Of a stretch of DNA of 64,000 nt, positions 40,158 through 48,766 are shown piece after piece. The position numbers were made by a program, and so were the translations under genes. The notes under the pieces are model-generated. The model was not told the DNA's origin, did not search any database, and saw only the letters and a program-made list of their open reading frames with translations. Source of the stretch: Methylomarinovum caldicuralii (GTDB taxonomy: Bacteria > Pseudomonadota > Gammaproteobacteria > Methylococcales > Methylothermaceae); contig NZ_AP024714.1 of assembly GCF_033126985.1 (NCBI RefSeq), positions 992,001-1,056,000 of the forward strand, read 5' to 3'. Every line of letters starts with the position of its first letter. Positions within the stretch are counted from its first letter, which is position 1.

Positions 40158-40922
40158 ATGCTAGAAATCGTCCAGATTCCGGTCCTCAGCGACAATTACG
40201 TTTATCTGCTGCACGAGGGCGTGTCCGGCCAGACCGCGGTCGTGGACCCGGCGGAGGCGGAACCGGTGCTGGCGGCCTTGGCGCAACGCCGCTGGACCCT
40301 GGACTACGTTCTCAACACCCACCATCACTGGGACCACGTGGGGGCGAATCCGGCCCTGAAGCAAGCGACCGGCTGCCGGGTGGTCGGTTTCCGGGGGGAT
40401 GCCCGGCGGATTCCCGGCATCGATGTGCAACTGGCGGAGGGGGATGTCTTCGAGCTGGGGGAGTGCCGTGCCCGGGTGCTGGAAGTACCGGGACACACCC
40501 TGGGACACGTCGCCTACTGGTTCGAGGCGGACGCCGCGCTGTTCTGCGGCGACACCCTGTTCGCGCTGGGATGCGGCCGTCTGTTCGAAGGCACCCCGGC
40601 GCAGATGTGGGATTCTCTGTGCAAGCTGCGGATGCTGCCGGATCAGACCTGGGTTTACTGCGCCCACGAGTACACCCTCAAGAACGCCCGTTTCGCCCTC
40701 ACCATCGAACCGGATCATCCGCCGTTGCTGGAGCGGGTGCGCCGGGTCGAGGCGTTGCGGGCGCAGGACCTGCCGACGGTGCCCTCCCTGCTGGGGGAGG
40801 AGAAAGCCACCAACCCCTTTTTGCGTGCCGACGTCCCCGAGCTGCAGGCCAGCCTGGGAATGGCCGGGGCCCCGGCGGTGGAGGTCTTCGCCGAGCTGCG
40901 CCGCCGCCGTGACCGCTTCTGA
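40158..40922 (+). CDS. gloB: Hydroxyacylglutathione hydrolase (glyoxalase II)
   Basis: 254 residues, standard length. The metallo-beta-lactamase signature NTHHHWDHVGAN (THxHxDH, about 53-64), GHTLGHVAYW, FCGDTLFALGCGRLFEG and CAHEYTLKN match glyoxalase II, which hydrolyses S-D-lactoylglutathione. The start ATG at 40158 has GGAGG upstream. It diverges from the mer promoter with only 24 bases between -35 and its start codon. Confidence 0.93.
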   Translation: MLEIVQIPVLSDNYVYLLHEGVSGQTAVVDPAEAEPVLAALAQRRWTLDYVLNTHHHWDHVGANPALKQATGCRVVGFRGDARRIPGIDVQLAEGDVFELGECRARVLEVPGHTLGHVAYWFEADAALFCGDTLFALGCGRLFEGTPAQMWDSLCKLRMLPDQTWVYCAHEYTLKNARFALTIEPDHPPLLERVRRVEALRAQDLPTVPSLLGEEKATNPFLRADVPELQASLGMAGAPAVEVFAELRRRRDRF

Positions 40923-41041
40923 GCCGTCACCGGATCGAAGTGCTCAACGTCGCCGGCCCGCGGGCGAGCCAGTGGCGCGGCGGCTATGCCTATGCCCGGG
41001 AGCTGCTGACCCGGCTGCTGGCGGGTCAGCGCACGCCATAG
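40913..41041 (+). pseudogene. C-terminal remnant resembling a putative molybdenum carrier protein
   Basis: A frame overlapping the end of gloB and running to a TAG at 41039-41041 reads SRHRIEVLNVAGPRAS followed by WRGGYAYARELLTRLLAG. This resembles from memory the C-terminus of the putative molybdenum-carrier (PF12694) family. No body of such a gene precedes it (an in-frame TGA lies at 40910), so it would be a scrap of a lost gene. A chance frame is possible. Confidence 0.35.
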
Positions 41042-41682
41042 ACCACGATGGTCTTGCCGTGGGCCGTGAGCAGCCCCTCCTCCTCCAGGTTTTTCAGCAC
41101 CCGCCCGGCCATTTCCCGCGAGCAGCCGACGATCCGCCCCAGTTCCTGGCGGGTGATGCGGATCTGCATGCCGTCCGGGTGGGTCATGGCGTCCGGTTCC
41201 TGGCACAGGTCGATCAGGGTGCGGGCGATGCGGCCGGTGACGTCGAGAAAGGCGAGATGGCCCACTTTGCGGCTGGTCTGCAACAGCCGCCGCGACACCT
41301 GCCGTCCCAGGGTGCGTAGCAGTTCGGCGGCGTGAGGGGCCAGCTCGTTGCGGAGGCAGTGCTCCAGGCGCTGATAGCTGATTTCCGCCAGTTGGCAGGG
41401 CTCGCGGGTGCGGACCGTGACCTCGCGCTGCCGTTCCCCCAGGAATACCCCGATTTCGCCGATGAACTCCCCCTTGTTGAGATAGCCGAGAATCAGCTCG
41501 CGGCTTTCGTCTTCCTGAATGCTGATGCTGACCGAGCCTTCGATGAGGTAGTAAAGGGTGTCGCCGGGATCGCCGGGTTTGATGATGGCCGTACGTTTCG
41601 GGTAGCGGCGCCGGTGGCAGCAGGCCAGAAAGGCCTGAAGGCAGTCGTCGTTCTGCACGATGGGTTCCGGTTGAGCTTGCAT
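41026..41682 (-). CDS. crp: Crp-family transcriptional regulator (CRP/Vfr-like)
   Basis: 218 residues. The cyclic-nucleotide-binding fold has the phosphate-binding cassette GEFIGEIGVFLGERQREVTVRT (in part, about 78-98), and the C-terminal helix-turn-helix reads LGRIVGCSREMAGRVLKNLEEEGLL, close to that of CRP. No Fnr-type cysteine cluster. I use the ATG at 41682 (MQAQPEPIVQNDD) with AGGCGGG upstream; the open frame extends 25 codons further without support. It may respond to cAMP, but no cyclase is in view. Confidence 0.9.
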   Translation of the reverse strand: MQAQPEPIVQNDDCLQAFLACCHRRRYPKRTAIIKPGDPGDTLYYLIEGSVSISIQEDESRELILGYLNKGEFIGEIGVFLGERQREVTVRTREPCQLAEISYQRLEHCLRNELAPHAAELLRTLGRQVSRRLLQTSRKVGHLAFLDVTGRIARTLIDLCQEPDAMTHPDGMQIRITRQELGRIVGCSREMAGRVLKNLEEEGLLTAHGKTIVVYGVR

Positions 41683-41804
41683 GGTCCCGCCTGGTCCGTG
41701 GATGACGTATTTAAGTCTAGGCCAGCCTGGCGATCTGTAAAGGCGGGTGATTTGCACAGCCGGAACGTGGTATTTTGCCCCGCAGGAGAAACAGGAGGTG
41801 CGCC

Positions 41805-42974
41805 ATGTTCGATTCCCGTCTGCTCGATGAACTCTATCCCCATTGGGTCGAATTGCGGCGGGCGTTCCACCGCGAGCCCGAGCTGGCCTTCGAGGAGGTC
41901 GAAACCGCCAAAAAGATCATGGCCGAGCTCGACCGTCTCGGCATTCCCTACACCTATCAGGGCAAGGGCGGCGGCGTCATCGGTCACATCGAGGGCGGGC
42001 GCCCGGGTCCCCAGGTGGCGCTGCGGGCCGACATGGACGCCCTGCCGGGAGAGGAGCTCACCGGCCTGCCGTTCGCTTCCCGTTTCCCCGGGCGGGTCCA
42101 CGCCTGCGGCCACGACGCCCACTTGACCATGGTACTGGGCGCGGCGGCGCTGCTGCAGGCCGATCCCCCGCCGGGCAAGGTGGTGCTGGTATTCCAGCCG
42201 GCCGAAGAGCGCGGCGGCGGGGCACGGGTGATTCTCGCCTCCGGGGCGCTTGACCAGGTGCGGGCGATCTTCGGCGGTCACGTGACCCATCATTACCGGG
42301 TGGGGGAGATCATGATCGGGGAGGGGGTGGTAACCGCCCAGTCGGACCGCTTCCAGATGCATATCCACGGCCGGGGCGGTCATGGCGCCCGGCCTCACGA
42401 GGCCATCGACGCAGTGGTGATCGCCGGTTCCCTGATCACCACCGTGCAGACCCTGGTGTCGCGCGAGGTCGATCCGCTGCATCCGTCGGTCGTCACCGTC
42501 GGCCAGGTGTCGGCGGGAACGGCGCCGAACGTGATCGCCGCCGAAGCCAGGCTCGCCGGCACCATTCGCACCACCGATCCCCAGTCCCGACGTCACCTGC
42601 ACGCTGGCCTCAAGCGCATGGCCCGGGCGCTGGGGGAACTGCACCGGGCCCGGATCGAGCTGGAGATCCAGCCCGGTTATCCGCCGGTGATCAACTCGCC
42701 CCAGGAGACCGAGATCGCCCGCCGCGCCGCGGCGGCGGTGGTCGGGGACAAGGGCGTGGTGCCCATGGAGCATCCGAGCATGGGGTCGGAGGACTTCGCC
42801 TTCTACCTGGAAAAGATTCCCGGCTGTTACGTGCGCTTCGGCGCCCGCCGCCGCGAGGACGAATACATCCCGCTGCACAGTCCCCAGTTCGACATCAACG
42901 AGGAAGTTCTCAAGGTGGGGGCGGCCTGGTTCGCCCGAGTGGCATGGGAGGCGATCCATGCCTACAGCGCCTGA
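41805..42974 (+). CDS. M20D-family amidohydrolase (hippurate/IAA-amino-acid hydrolase-like)
   Basis: 389 residues. Early RRAFHREPELAFEE, the RADMDALP catalytic-metal segment (about 75), HACGHDAH (metal ligands), QPAEERGGGARV and HPSMGSEDFAFYLE define the M20D aminoacylase/amidohydrolase group, which removes acyl groups from N-acyl amino acids. AGGAGG lies 5 bases before the ATG at 41805. It overlaps the YbdK gene by 17 bases. Confidence 0.92.
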   Translation: MFDSRLLDELYPHWVELRRAFHREPELAFEEVETAKKIMAELDRLGIPYTYQGKGGGVIGHIEGGRPGPQVALRADMDALPGEELTGLPFASRFPGRVHACGHDAHLTMVLGAAALLQADPPPGKVVLVFQPAEERGGGARVILASGALDQVRAIFGGHVTHHYRVGEIMIGEGVVTAQSDRFQMHIHGRGGHGARPHEAIDAVVIAGSLITTVQTLVSREVDPLHPSVVTVGQVSAGTAPNVIAAEARLAGTIRTTDPQSRRHLHAGLKRMARALGELHRARIELEIQPGYPPVINSPQETEIARRAAAAVVGDKGVVPMEHPSMGSEDFAFYLEKIPGCYVRFGARRREDEYIPLHSPQFDINEEVLKVGAAWFARVAWEAIHAYSA

Positions 42975-44082
42975 AACGCTGCAATTCCGTTCCTCCCGGC
43001 CGTTCACGATCGGCGTCGAGTGGGAGCTGCAGCTGCTCGATGCCGCCGGCCTCGATCTCGCCGACCGGGTGCTGCCGGTGCTGGAAGCGTTCCCCGACTC
43101 CCCCTGGATCAAGCCGGAATTCATCCAGAGCTGCGTCGAGATCAACTCCCGTCCCTGTGACGATATCGACGCGCTGCAGGCCCACCTGCAGACCGTGGTG
43201 GCCACGCTGCAGCGCCGCTGCGCCGGGCTGGGGCTGGCCCTGGCCGGCGCGGGCACGCATCCCTTCTGCCGGCGGCTGGCCCTGATCACGCCGTTGCCGC
43301 GTTATCTGCGCCAAAAGAAGGCTTACGGTTATCTGGCGCGCAATCAGATCACTTTCGCCACCCATGTGCATCTGGGCATGGCGGATGCCGAAACCGCGAT
43401 CGCCTTGATGAACGATCTCCGGGCTTACCTGCCGGTCCTGCTCGCACTGGGCGCCAACTCCCCTTTCTGGCGCGGATACGAAACCGGATTCGCCTGCTAC
43501 CGCCAGCGGATTCTGGCATCCGGGCGCAGTTACGGGATGCCTCCGGGCTTCGATTCCTGGAACGAATTTTGTCGTTTCTATCGGGTGACCCGAAAGGCCG
43601 GGGTGTTCGAGAGCGTGCGCGACATTCACTGGGATCTGCGACCGCGGCCGGTGCTGGGAACCCTGGAGGTGCGGGTTCTGGACGCCCAGTCCCGCCTCGA
43701 GGACGTGCTGGCGCTGGCGGCCTTCGTGCGCTGTCTGGCGCGCTGGCTGCTGCAGACCCCGGCGGCGGCCCGGCCGCCGGAACTGCCCCGGCCGCTGCCC
43801 TGGTGGCTGGAAAAGGAGAACTACTTTCAGGCCAACCGTCTCGGTCTGGGGGCCGCCTATATCGATGCCGAGGGTGGGGTGCGGCCACTGCGGACGATTG
43901 CCGTGACCCTGTGCGATCTGCTGGCGCAATGCGCCCGGCCCGATGAGCAGGCGCCTCTGCGCTGTGTGCGCCGACGGCTGTTGAGCGATGCGGGCTGGCA
44001 GCGGCAACTGGCGGCCTGGCGCCGGCGGGGAAACATGCAGGCGGTGGCCGGGGATCTGGTGCGGCAGTTGGCGGCGGCCTGA
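42958..44082 (+). CDS. Carboxylate-amine ligase, YbdK family (weak glutamate-cysteine ligase)
   Basis: 374 residues. FTIGVEWELQLLD (16-28) is the ATP-grasp-like GCS2 signature; QSCVEINSRPC, THPFCRRLALITPLPRY and THVHLGM follow in order. E. coli YbdK has weak gamma-glutamylcysteine synthetase activity; the natural reaction is unresolved. It overlaps the amidohydrolase gene by 17 bases, implying coupled expression. Confidence 0.9.
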   Translation: MPTAPETLQFRSSRPFTIGVEWELQLLDAAGLDLADRVLPVLEAFPDSPWIKPEFIQSCVEINSRPCDDIDALQAHLQTVVATLQRRCAGLGLALAGAGTHPFCRRLALITPLPRYLRQKKAYGYLARNQITFATHVHLGMADAETAIALMNDLRAYLPVLLALGANSPFWRGYETGFACYRQRILASGRSYGMPPGFDSWNEFCRFYRVTRKAGVFESVRDIHWDLRPRPVLGTLEVRVLDAQSRLEDVLALAAFVRCLARWLLQTPAAARPPELPRPLPWWLEKENYFQANRLGLGAAYIDAEGGVRPLRTIAVTLCDLLAQCARPDEQAPLRCVRRRLLSDAGWQRQLAAWRRRGNMQAVAGDLVRQLAAA

Positions 44083-44130
44083 AGCGGGTTTCTGCTACAA
44101 TGCGCCCCCTGTCCTTTCGGGAGAGCATCC

Positions 44131-44448
44131 ATGCCCAGCCATACCTTGTTCAGGGTGTCGTTCGTGAATCAGAATCAGATTTACGAGGTTTACGCCCGCC
44201 GGGTCTATCAGGCCGATCTGTACGGTTTCGTGGTGGTGGAGGAATTCGTGTTCGGGGAGAGCAGCGCCATCGTCGTCGATCCTTCCGAGGAGAAGCTCAA
44301 GGCCGAGTTCGAGAACGTGCAGCGCAGCTTCATCCCCATGCATGCCGTGATCCGCATCGATGAGGTGGAACGGCGGGGAACGGCCAAGATCCTGCCCATG
44401 AAAGAAAACGGCGCCAAGGTGACGCCGCTTTATCCCCCCAGAGGTTGA
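44131..44448 (+). CDS. DUF1820 family protein
   Basis: 105 residues. SHTLFRVSFVNQNQIYEVYARRV and VVEEFVFGE (pieces of the conserved N-terminal half) and FIPMHAVIRIDEVE match DUF1820, a conserved gammaproteobacterial family of unknown function. GGGAGAG precedes the ATG at 44131. It converges on sspB with a 4-base gap. Confidence 0.9.
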   Translation: MPSHTLFRVSFVNQNQIYEVYARRVYQADLYGFVVVEEFVFGESSAIVVDPSEEKLKAEFENVQRSFIPMHAVIRIDEVERRGTAKILPMKENGAKVTPLYPPRG

Positions 44449-44452
44449 GGGG

Positions 44453-44860
44453 TCATTTGACGACCTTCAGCGCCGGCCGCTTGGATTTGGCTTTGGGTTT
44501 CTCCTCGCGCGGCTTGGATGGCCTGGAAGGCGGCGGCGTCTCGTCGCCGTCCATCTCCTCGTCGAAGACCATGCCCCTGCCGGTTTCCTGGGCGTAGATC
44601 GCCAGGATCGCGCGCACGGGCAGATAGACCCGCATCGGCGTGCCGCTGAAGCGGGCCTGGAAGCTGACCGCCTCGTTGTCCATTTCCAGCCCGACTACGG
44701 CGGTGGGAGAAAGGTTGAGTACAATACGGCCGTCCTGTACGTACTGGCGGGGGACGTCGACGCCGTCGCGTTCAGCATCCACCAGCACGTAGGGCGTCAG
44801 GACGTTGTCCACGATCCACTCGTAGATGGCGCGGATCAGATAGGGGCGCAGCGGCGTCAT
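44453..44860 (-). CDS. sspB: ClpXP protease specificity-enhancing factor SspB
   Basis: 135 residues. The N-terminal LRPYLIRAIYEWIVDN matches the SspB substrate-binding domain, and the acidic/basic flexible tail (from about 105) ends in RPALKVVK, the ClpX-binding tail motif type of SspB. It hands ssrA-tagged proteins to ClpXP. I use the ATG at 44860; a GTG at 44869 would overlap the sspA stop. Confidence 0.95.
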   Translation of the reverse strand: MTPLRPYLIRAIYEWIVDNVLTPYVLVDAERDGVDVPRQYVQDGRIVLNLSPTAVVGLEMDNEAVSFQARFSGTPMRVYLPVRAILAIYAQETGRGMVFDEEMDGDETPPPSRPSKPREEKPKAKSKRPALKVVK

Positions 44861-44861
44861 C

Positions 44862-45479
44862 TCAGGCACTCAGCGGCAGTTGCGCCATTTCCCGCTCCGC
44901 CTCGCTCAGACTGCTCTGGAACGCTTCGCGGGCGAAGATCCGTTGGGCGTAGGCCCGGATCGGCGCAGCCTCCCGGGGCAGATCGATCCCCACCGCGGGC
45001 AGGCGCCACAGCAGCGGGGCCAGGGCGCAGTCCACCAGTGAGAACTCCTCGCTGAGGAAGTAGGGCTTGGCGGCGAACAGGGGGGTGGCGGCGATCAGAT
45101 CCTCGCGCAGGGTCTTGCGGGCCCGGGCGGCCTTTTTCTCGCCGGAATTCTGGATTTCGTCGAGCAGCCGGTACCAGTCGCGGTCGATGCGGTGGATCAG
45201 CATCCGCGCCTGGGCCCGCGCGACCGGCTCCATGGGGTGGAGCGGGGGATGGGGAAAACGCTCGTCCAGATATTCCATGATGATCCTGTGATCGTAAAGG
45301 ACCAGGTCGCGGTCGATCAGCGTGGTGAACACGCTTTCGTGATACGGGTTGAGATCGATGACGTCCGCTGGCGGATTTTCCGGATCGATGTAATGGATGT
45401 CCGCCTGCACGCCCTTTTCGTGCCAGACGAAGCGAACCTGATGACTGTAAGGGCAAGTGGGAGAACAGTACAGCGACAT
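44862..45479 (-). CDS. sspA: Stringent starvation protein A
   Basis: 205 residues, a GST fold without GST activity: SLYCSPTCPYSHQVRFVWHEKG (in part), ENPPADVIDLNPYHE, TLIDRDLVLYDHRIIMEYLDERFPHPPLHP (in part). Binds RNA polymerase under starvation. The double start GTG-ATG at 45482/45479 is resolved in favour of ATG. Classic sspA-sspB pair downstream of petABC, as in many gammaproteobacteria. Confidence 0.95.
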   Translation of the reverse strand: MSLYCSPTCPYSHQVRFVWHEKGVQADIHYIDPENPPADVIDLNPYHESVFTTLIDRDLVLYDHRIIMEYLDERFPHPPLHPMEPVARAQARMLIHRIDRDWYRLLDEIQNSGEKKAARARKTLREDLIAATPLFAAKPYFLSEEFSLVDCALAPLLWRLPAVGIDLPREAAPIRAYAQRIFAREAFQSSLSEAEREMAQLPLSA

Positions 45480-45512
45480 CACTGCCTTGGCGTTGCGGTT
45501 TGGGTGGAAACG

Positions 45513-45540
45513 GGCGCCGGTTCGCAGCCGGACCGGCGCC
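45513..45540 (-). terminator. Strong GC hairpin between petC and sspA
   Basis: GGCGCCGGT (45513-45521) and ACCGGCGCC (45532-45540) make a perfect 9-bp stem with a 10-base loop, followed on the minus strand by CGTTTCC. It may terminate or attenuate pet transcription, or lie in the sspA leader: TACAAT (45549-45544) just before could be an sspA -10 element. Confidence 0.42.
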
Positions 45541-45558
45541 GGTATTGTACCACGGACG

Positions 45559-46275
45559 TCAATGGACGTCTTTCCAGTAGGCCTTCTTCAGGCGCCAGCT
45601 GACGAAGGCCAGGACCAGCAGAAAGAGGATCACGTACTTGCCGATCTTGACCCGCTTCAGCTGGGCCGGCTCGGCGGCATAGGCCATGAAATTGACCAGG
45701 TCGGCGACCAGGCGGTCGAATTCCCGGGGCGAAATTTCCCCTGGCTTGACCGGTTCCAGTTTCTGGATGACCGGGTTGCCGTTGATCTCCACGATCACCG
45801 CCTCCTGCTCGCCCTGCAGGTCCCACAACACGTGGGGCATGGCCACGTCCTTGAAGACCCAGTTGTTGACCCCGAAGGGGCGCTTGTCGTCCTTGTAGAA
45901 GGTGCGCAGATAGGTGTAGAGCCAGTCGGTGCCCAGCGCCCGCACCCGTTCCGACAGATCCGGGGTGGCGACGCCGAACCAGGCTTTGGCGTCCTTGGGA
46001 TCCATGGCCGTGGTCATGGTGCCGATGATGCGTTCCAGGTGGGGAAACAGCGCCTGCATTTCCTCGTCACTGAGTTCCAGATCCTGCTGCAGGCGCCGGT
46101 AACGCAGGTGCTTGAGGGAATGGCAGCCCAGACAGCGGTCCACGTAGGTCTTCAGGCCGCGGCGCAGGGATTGTTTGTCGAAGACGTCGATGTCGGGCTG
46201 CTGCAGCGGCGCCCCCAGTTCCGCCGCCGCCCACACCGGACACAGGAGCAGGAAAGCCAGAATGAGTTTTCTCAT
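45559..46275 (-). CDS. petC: Ubiquinol-cytochrome c reductase, cytochrome c1
   Basis: 238 residues with a signal peptide (LILAFLLLCPVWAAA). The heme motif is VDRCLGCHSLKHLRY (CxxCH, about 48-52), the distal Met lies in KDVAMPHVLW, and one C-terminal transmembrane anchor (YVILFLLVLAFVSWRL) follows. It accepts electrons from the Rieske protein. ATG at 46275 overlaps the cytochrome b stop by 4 bases. Confidence 0.95.
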   Translation of the reverse strand: MRKLILAFLLLCPVWAAAELGAPLQQPDIDVFDKQSLRRGLKTYVDRCLGCHSLKHLRYRRLQQDLELSDEEMQALFPHLERIIGTMTTAMDPKDAKAWFGVATPDLSERVRALGTDWLYTYLRTFYKDDKRPFGVNNWVFKDVAMPHVLWDLQGEQEAVIVEINGNPVIQKLEPVKPGEISPREFDRLVADLVNFMAYAAEPAQLKRVKIGKYVILFLLVLAFVSWRLKKAYWKDVH

Positions 46276-47666
46276 AGGAAGTGTCTCAGATATTTGTTGT
46301 TTTCCATGAAAGTGCGGACTTTCAGCCACTGGGCTCCGATCGCGCGAAACCAGGGCGCCTTGCGTACGCACCCCACTGTTTTTCTGAGCAGATCGTAGAA
46401 CCATCCCTCCCGCTCCAGCAGCGGTTTGGGCATCGTGACCCGCTGCGGCACCGGCTTGGTGATCTCCATCCGGGTGTAGATCGGCATCAGCACGAAGAAG
46501 CCGAAATACACGGTGGTGAACAGGGCGCTGAAGAAGGCCGAGGTCGGCGTCGGCGCCTGCGTGCCCAGGTAGCCCAGGCCCACGAAGCTGATGACCATCA
46601 GCGCCAGGGCGATCTTGTAGAGGTTGCCGCGGTAACGGATCGACTTGACCGGACAGCGGTCGAGCCAGGGCAGCACGAACAGGATGAGGATGGCGGCGAA
46701 CATCAGCACCATACCGCCGAACTTGCTCGGAACCGCCCGCAGGATCGAATAGAACGGCGTGAAGTACCACACCGGGGCGATGTGTTCCGGCGTCTTCATC
46801 GGATCGGCGGGGATGAAGTTGGGCTTCTCCAGGAAGTAGCCGCCGAATTCTGGGGCGTAGAACACGATCCAGGCGCAGACGGCCAGAAACACCGTGGCCC
46901 CGAACAGGTCCTTGACGGTGTAGTAGGGATGGAAGGGAATCCCGTCCAGGGGCACGCCGTTGGCGTCCTTGTGCTGCTTGATCTCAACGCCGTCGGGATT
47001 GTTGGAGCCTACCTTGTGGAGGGCGACGATGTGCAGGAATACCAGCAGCACGATCACCAGCGGCACCGCGATCACGTGGAAGGAGAAGAAGCGGTTGAGG
47101 GTGACGTCGGAGATCAGGAAATCCCCCCGCAGCCAGGTGGCGATGTCCTCGCCGATCACCGGAATGGCGCCGAACAGGGACACGATCACGTTGGCGCCCC
47201 AGTAGGACATCTGCCCCCACGGCAGCAGGTAGCCCATGAAAGCCTCGGCCATCAGGGCGATGAACAGACTCACCCCCAGAATCCAGACCAGCTCCCGCGG
47301 TTTCTTGTAGGAGCCGTACAGCATGCCGCGAAAGATGTGGAGATAGACGACGATGAAGAACATCGACGCTCCGGTCGAGTGCATGTAGCGGATCAGCCAG
47401 CCCCAGTTGAAGTCGCGCATGATGGCTTCGACCGAATCGAAGGCCAGCTGGGCGGCGGGTTTGTAGTTCATCGTCAGCCAGATGCCGGTGACGATCTGGT
47501 TGACGAGCACGATGAAGGCGAAGGAACCGAAGAAGTACCAGAAGTTCAGGTTCTTCGGCGCGTAGTATTTGGCCAGGTGTTCGTTCCAGACCTGGGTCAA
47601 GGGAAAGCGCGCATCGATCCAGGCGAGGAGTCTGGAACCACAGTGGTTGTTGTTGGCTTCTTGCAT
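46272..47666 (-). CDS. petB: Ubiquinol-cytochrome c reductase, cytochrome b
   Basis: 464 residues, single-polypeptide cytochrome b with eight helices. Heme ligands lie in RYMHSTGASMFFIVVYLHIFRG (in part) and FFSFHVIAVPL with HIVALHKVGSNNP. The Qo-site PEF-type segment reads TPEHIAPVWYFTPFYSILRA (PVWYF). A ~60-residue tail after the last helix (from about 405) is longer than in mitochondrial forms. It follows the Rieske gene by one base. Confidence 0.96.
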   Translation of the reverse strand: MQEANNNHCGSRLLAWIDARFPLTQVWNEHLAKYYAPKNLNFWYFFGSFAFIVLVNQIVTGIWLTMNYKPAAQLAFDSVEAIMRDFNWGWLIRYMHSTGASMFFIVVYLHIFRGMLYGSYKKPRELVWILGVSLFIALMAEAFMGYLLPWGQMSYWGANVIVSLFGAIPVIGEDIATWLRGDFLISDVTLNRFFSFHVIAVPLVIVLLVFLHIVALHKVGSNNPDGVEIKQHKDANGVPLDGIPFHPYYTVKDLFGATVFLAVCAWIVFYAPEFGGYFLEKPNFIPADPMKTPEHIAPVWYFTPFYSILRAVPSKFGGMVLMFAAILILFVLPWLDRCPVKSIRYRGNLYKIALALMVISFVGLGYLGTQAPTPTSAFFSALFTTVYFGFFVLMPIYTRMEITKPVPQRVTMPKPLLEREGWFYDLLRKTVGCVRKAPWFRAIGAQWLKVRTFMENNKYLRHFL

Positions 47667-47667
47667 G

Positions 47668-48267
47668 TCAGGCGGCCTCCTGCTGCTGATCTTCGCCGAC
47701 GATGATGTGGGTATCGGTCACGTAACGGTAGGGGGGAACCACCAGGTTCTTGGGCGCCGGCACCTTCTTGAAGACACGACCGGCCAGGTCGAAACCGGAG
47801 CCGTGACAGGGACAGAAGAAGCCCCCGAGCCAGTCCTTGCCCAGATCCGGCGGGGCCACTTCCGGGCGGTAGGTGGGCGAACAGCCCAGATGGGTGCAGA
47901 TCCCCACTGCGACGAAAACTTCCGGCTTGATGGAGCGGTAGCGATTCTTGCAGTAGGGGGGCTGCACCGACTTGTCGGAATTGGGATCGCGCAGCCGCGG
48001 TTCGATTTTTTCCAGGCTGGCGAGCATCTCCTCGGTGCGGTTGAGGACCCACACCGGCTGGCCGCGCCATTCCACCCGGATCAGCTGGCCCGGCTCCAGT
48101 TTGCTGATGTCCACGTCGATGGGGGCGGCCGCCTCCATGGCTCCGGCGCCGGGCTTCATGTAACTGATGAACGGCGCGGCGGCAAAGCCGGCGCCGACGG
48201 CCCCCAACGCCATGGTGGTCTGGGTCAGGAAACGGCGTTTTTCCAGATCGATGTCATTGGTGCTCAT
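47668..48267 (-). CDS. petA: Ubiquinol-cytochrome c reductase, Rieske iron-sulfur subunit
   Basis: 199 residues. The [2Fe-2S] ligands are in CTHLGCSP and CPCHGSGFD (about 126-165), and an N-terminal twin-arginine-like stretch EKRRFLTQTTMALGAVGAG precedes the membrane anchor, consistent with Tat export. I use the ATG at 48267 (GGAGGAGG upstream). First gene of petABC. Confidence 0.95.
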   Translation of the reverse strand: MSTNDIDLEKRRFLTQTTMALGAVGAGFAAAPFISYMKPGAGAMEAAAPIDVDISKLEPGQLIRVEWRGQPVWVLNRTEEMLASLEKIEPRLRDPNSDKSVQPPYCKNRYRSIKPEVFVAVGICTHLGCSPTYRPEVAPPDLGKDWLGGFFCPCHGSGFDLAGRVFKKVPAPKNLVVPPYRYVTDTHIIVGEDQQQEAA

Positions 48268-48331
48268 GCGAGATATTCCTCCTCCTTCAAATGCGGGCTT
48301 TTTGGTTTGTGAATTCCCGCAGCTTGTCCAG

Positions 48332-48360
48332 ATTTTGACCGTAACGGCCTTGCGGGTCAA
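48332..48360 (-). promoter_or_regulatory. Candidate petABC promoter with inverted repeat
   Basis: Minus strand: TTGACC (48360-48355), a 17-base spacer, CAAAAT (48337-48332), ~65 bases before the petA ATG. TTGACC and GGTCAA form an inverted repeat separated by 14 bases across the promoter (48335-48360), which could bind a regulator. Confidence 0.45.
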
Positions 48361-48386
48361 CGTTGGAGCGCTTTCTTGTCTCTGCA

Positions 48387-48764
48387 TTATTTGGCGACAT
48401 CGCTGATGATGTCATGCACCTGTGCCGGCTCGAACGCTGTACGCGCCACCCATTCTCCAAACCCGCCCGCCTGATTGACGGCTCTGATCCATAATCCCAG
48501 GGCCTCGCGTTTGGCACGGTTCTGAGGAGAATCCTGCCCCTTGATCTCCAGGATGAGAATCTTGCCGTTTCGTAGCCGGATGAGGAAATCCGGGACGAAA
48601 CGCCGCTTGGATCCCCGCCACAGGTAGTGAACCTGGAAGCCCAGGTGGTCGTTTTTGGCCCATGCCTGTACCTTGTCGTGCTTTTCCAGGAGATCGGCGG
48701 TGTACTGCTCCCAAGTGCTGTCCACCACCACATGGCTGATCTGCGATTTCTGGTGTCGCTTGAC
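48387..48764 (-). pseudogene. C-terminal fragment of a type III-like restriction endonuclease (Res)
   Basis: About 125 codons remain, from near 48764 to the stop at 48387. VVVDSTWEQYTADLL, WAKNDHLGFQVHYLW, RFVPDFLIRLRNGKILILEIKG (in part) and AFEPAQVHDIISDV match the end of the large DEAD-helicase restriction subunits found beside type III-like adenine methyltransferases. The PD-(D/E)XK residues (PDFLI...LEIKG) are kept. All helicase parts are missing; the upstream side joins a reverse-transcriptase fragment. The product, if made, has no translocase. Confidence 0.78.
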
Positions 48765-48766
48765 AG

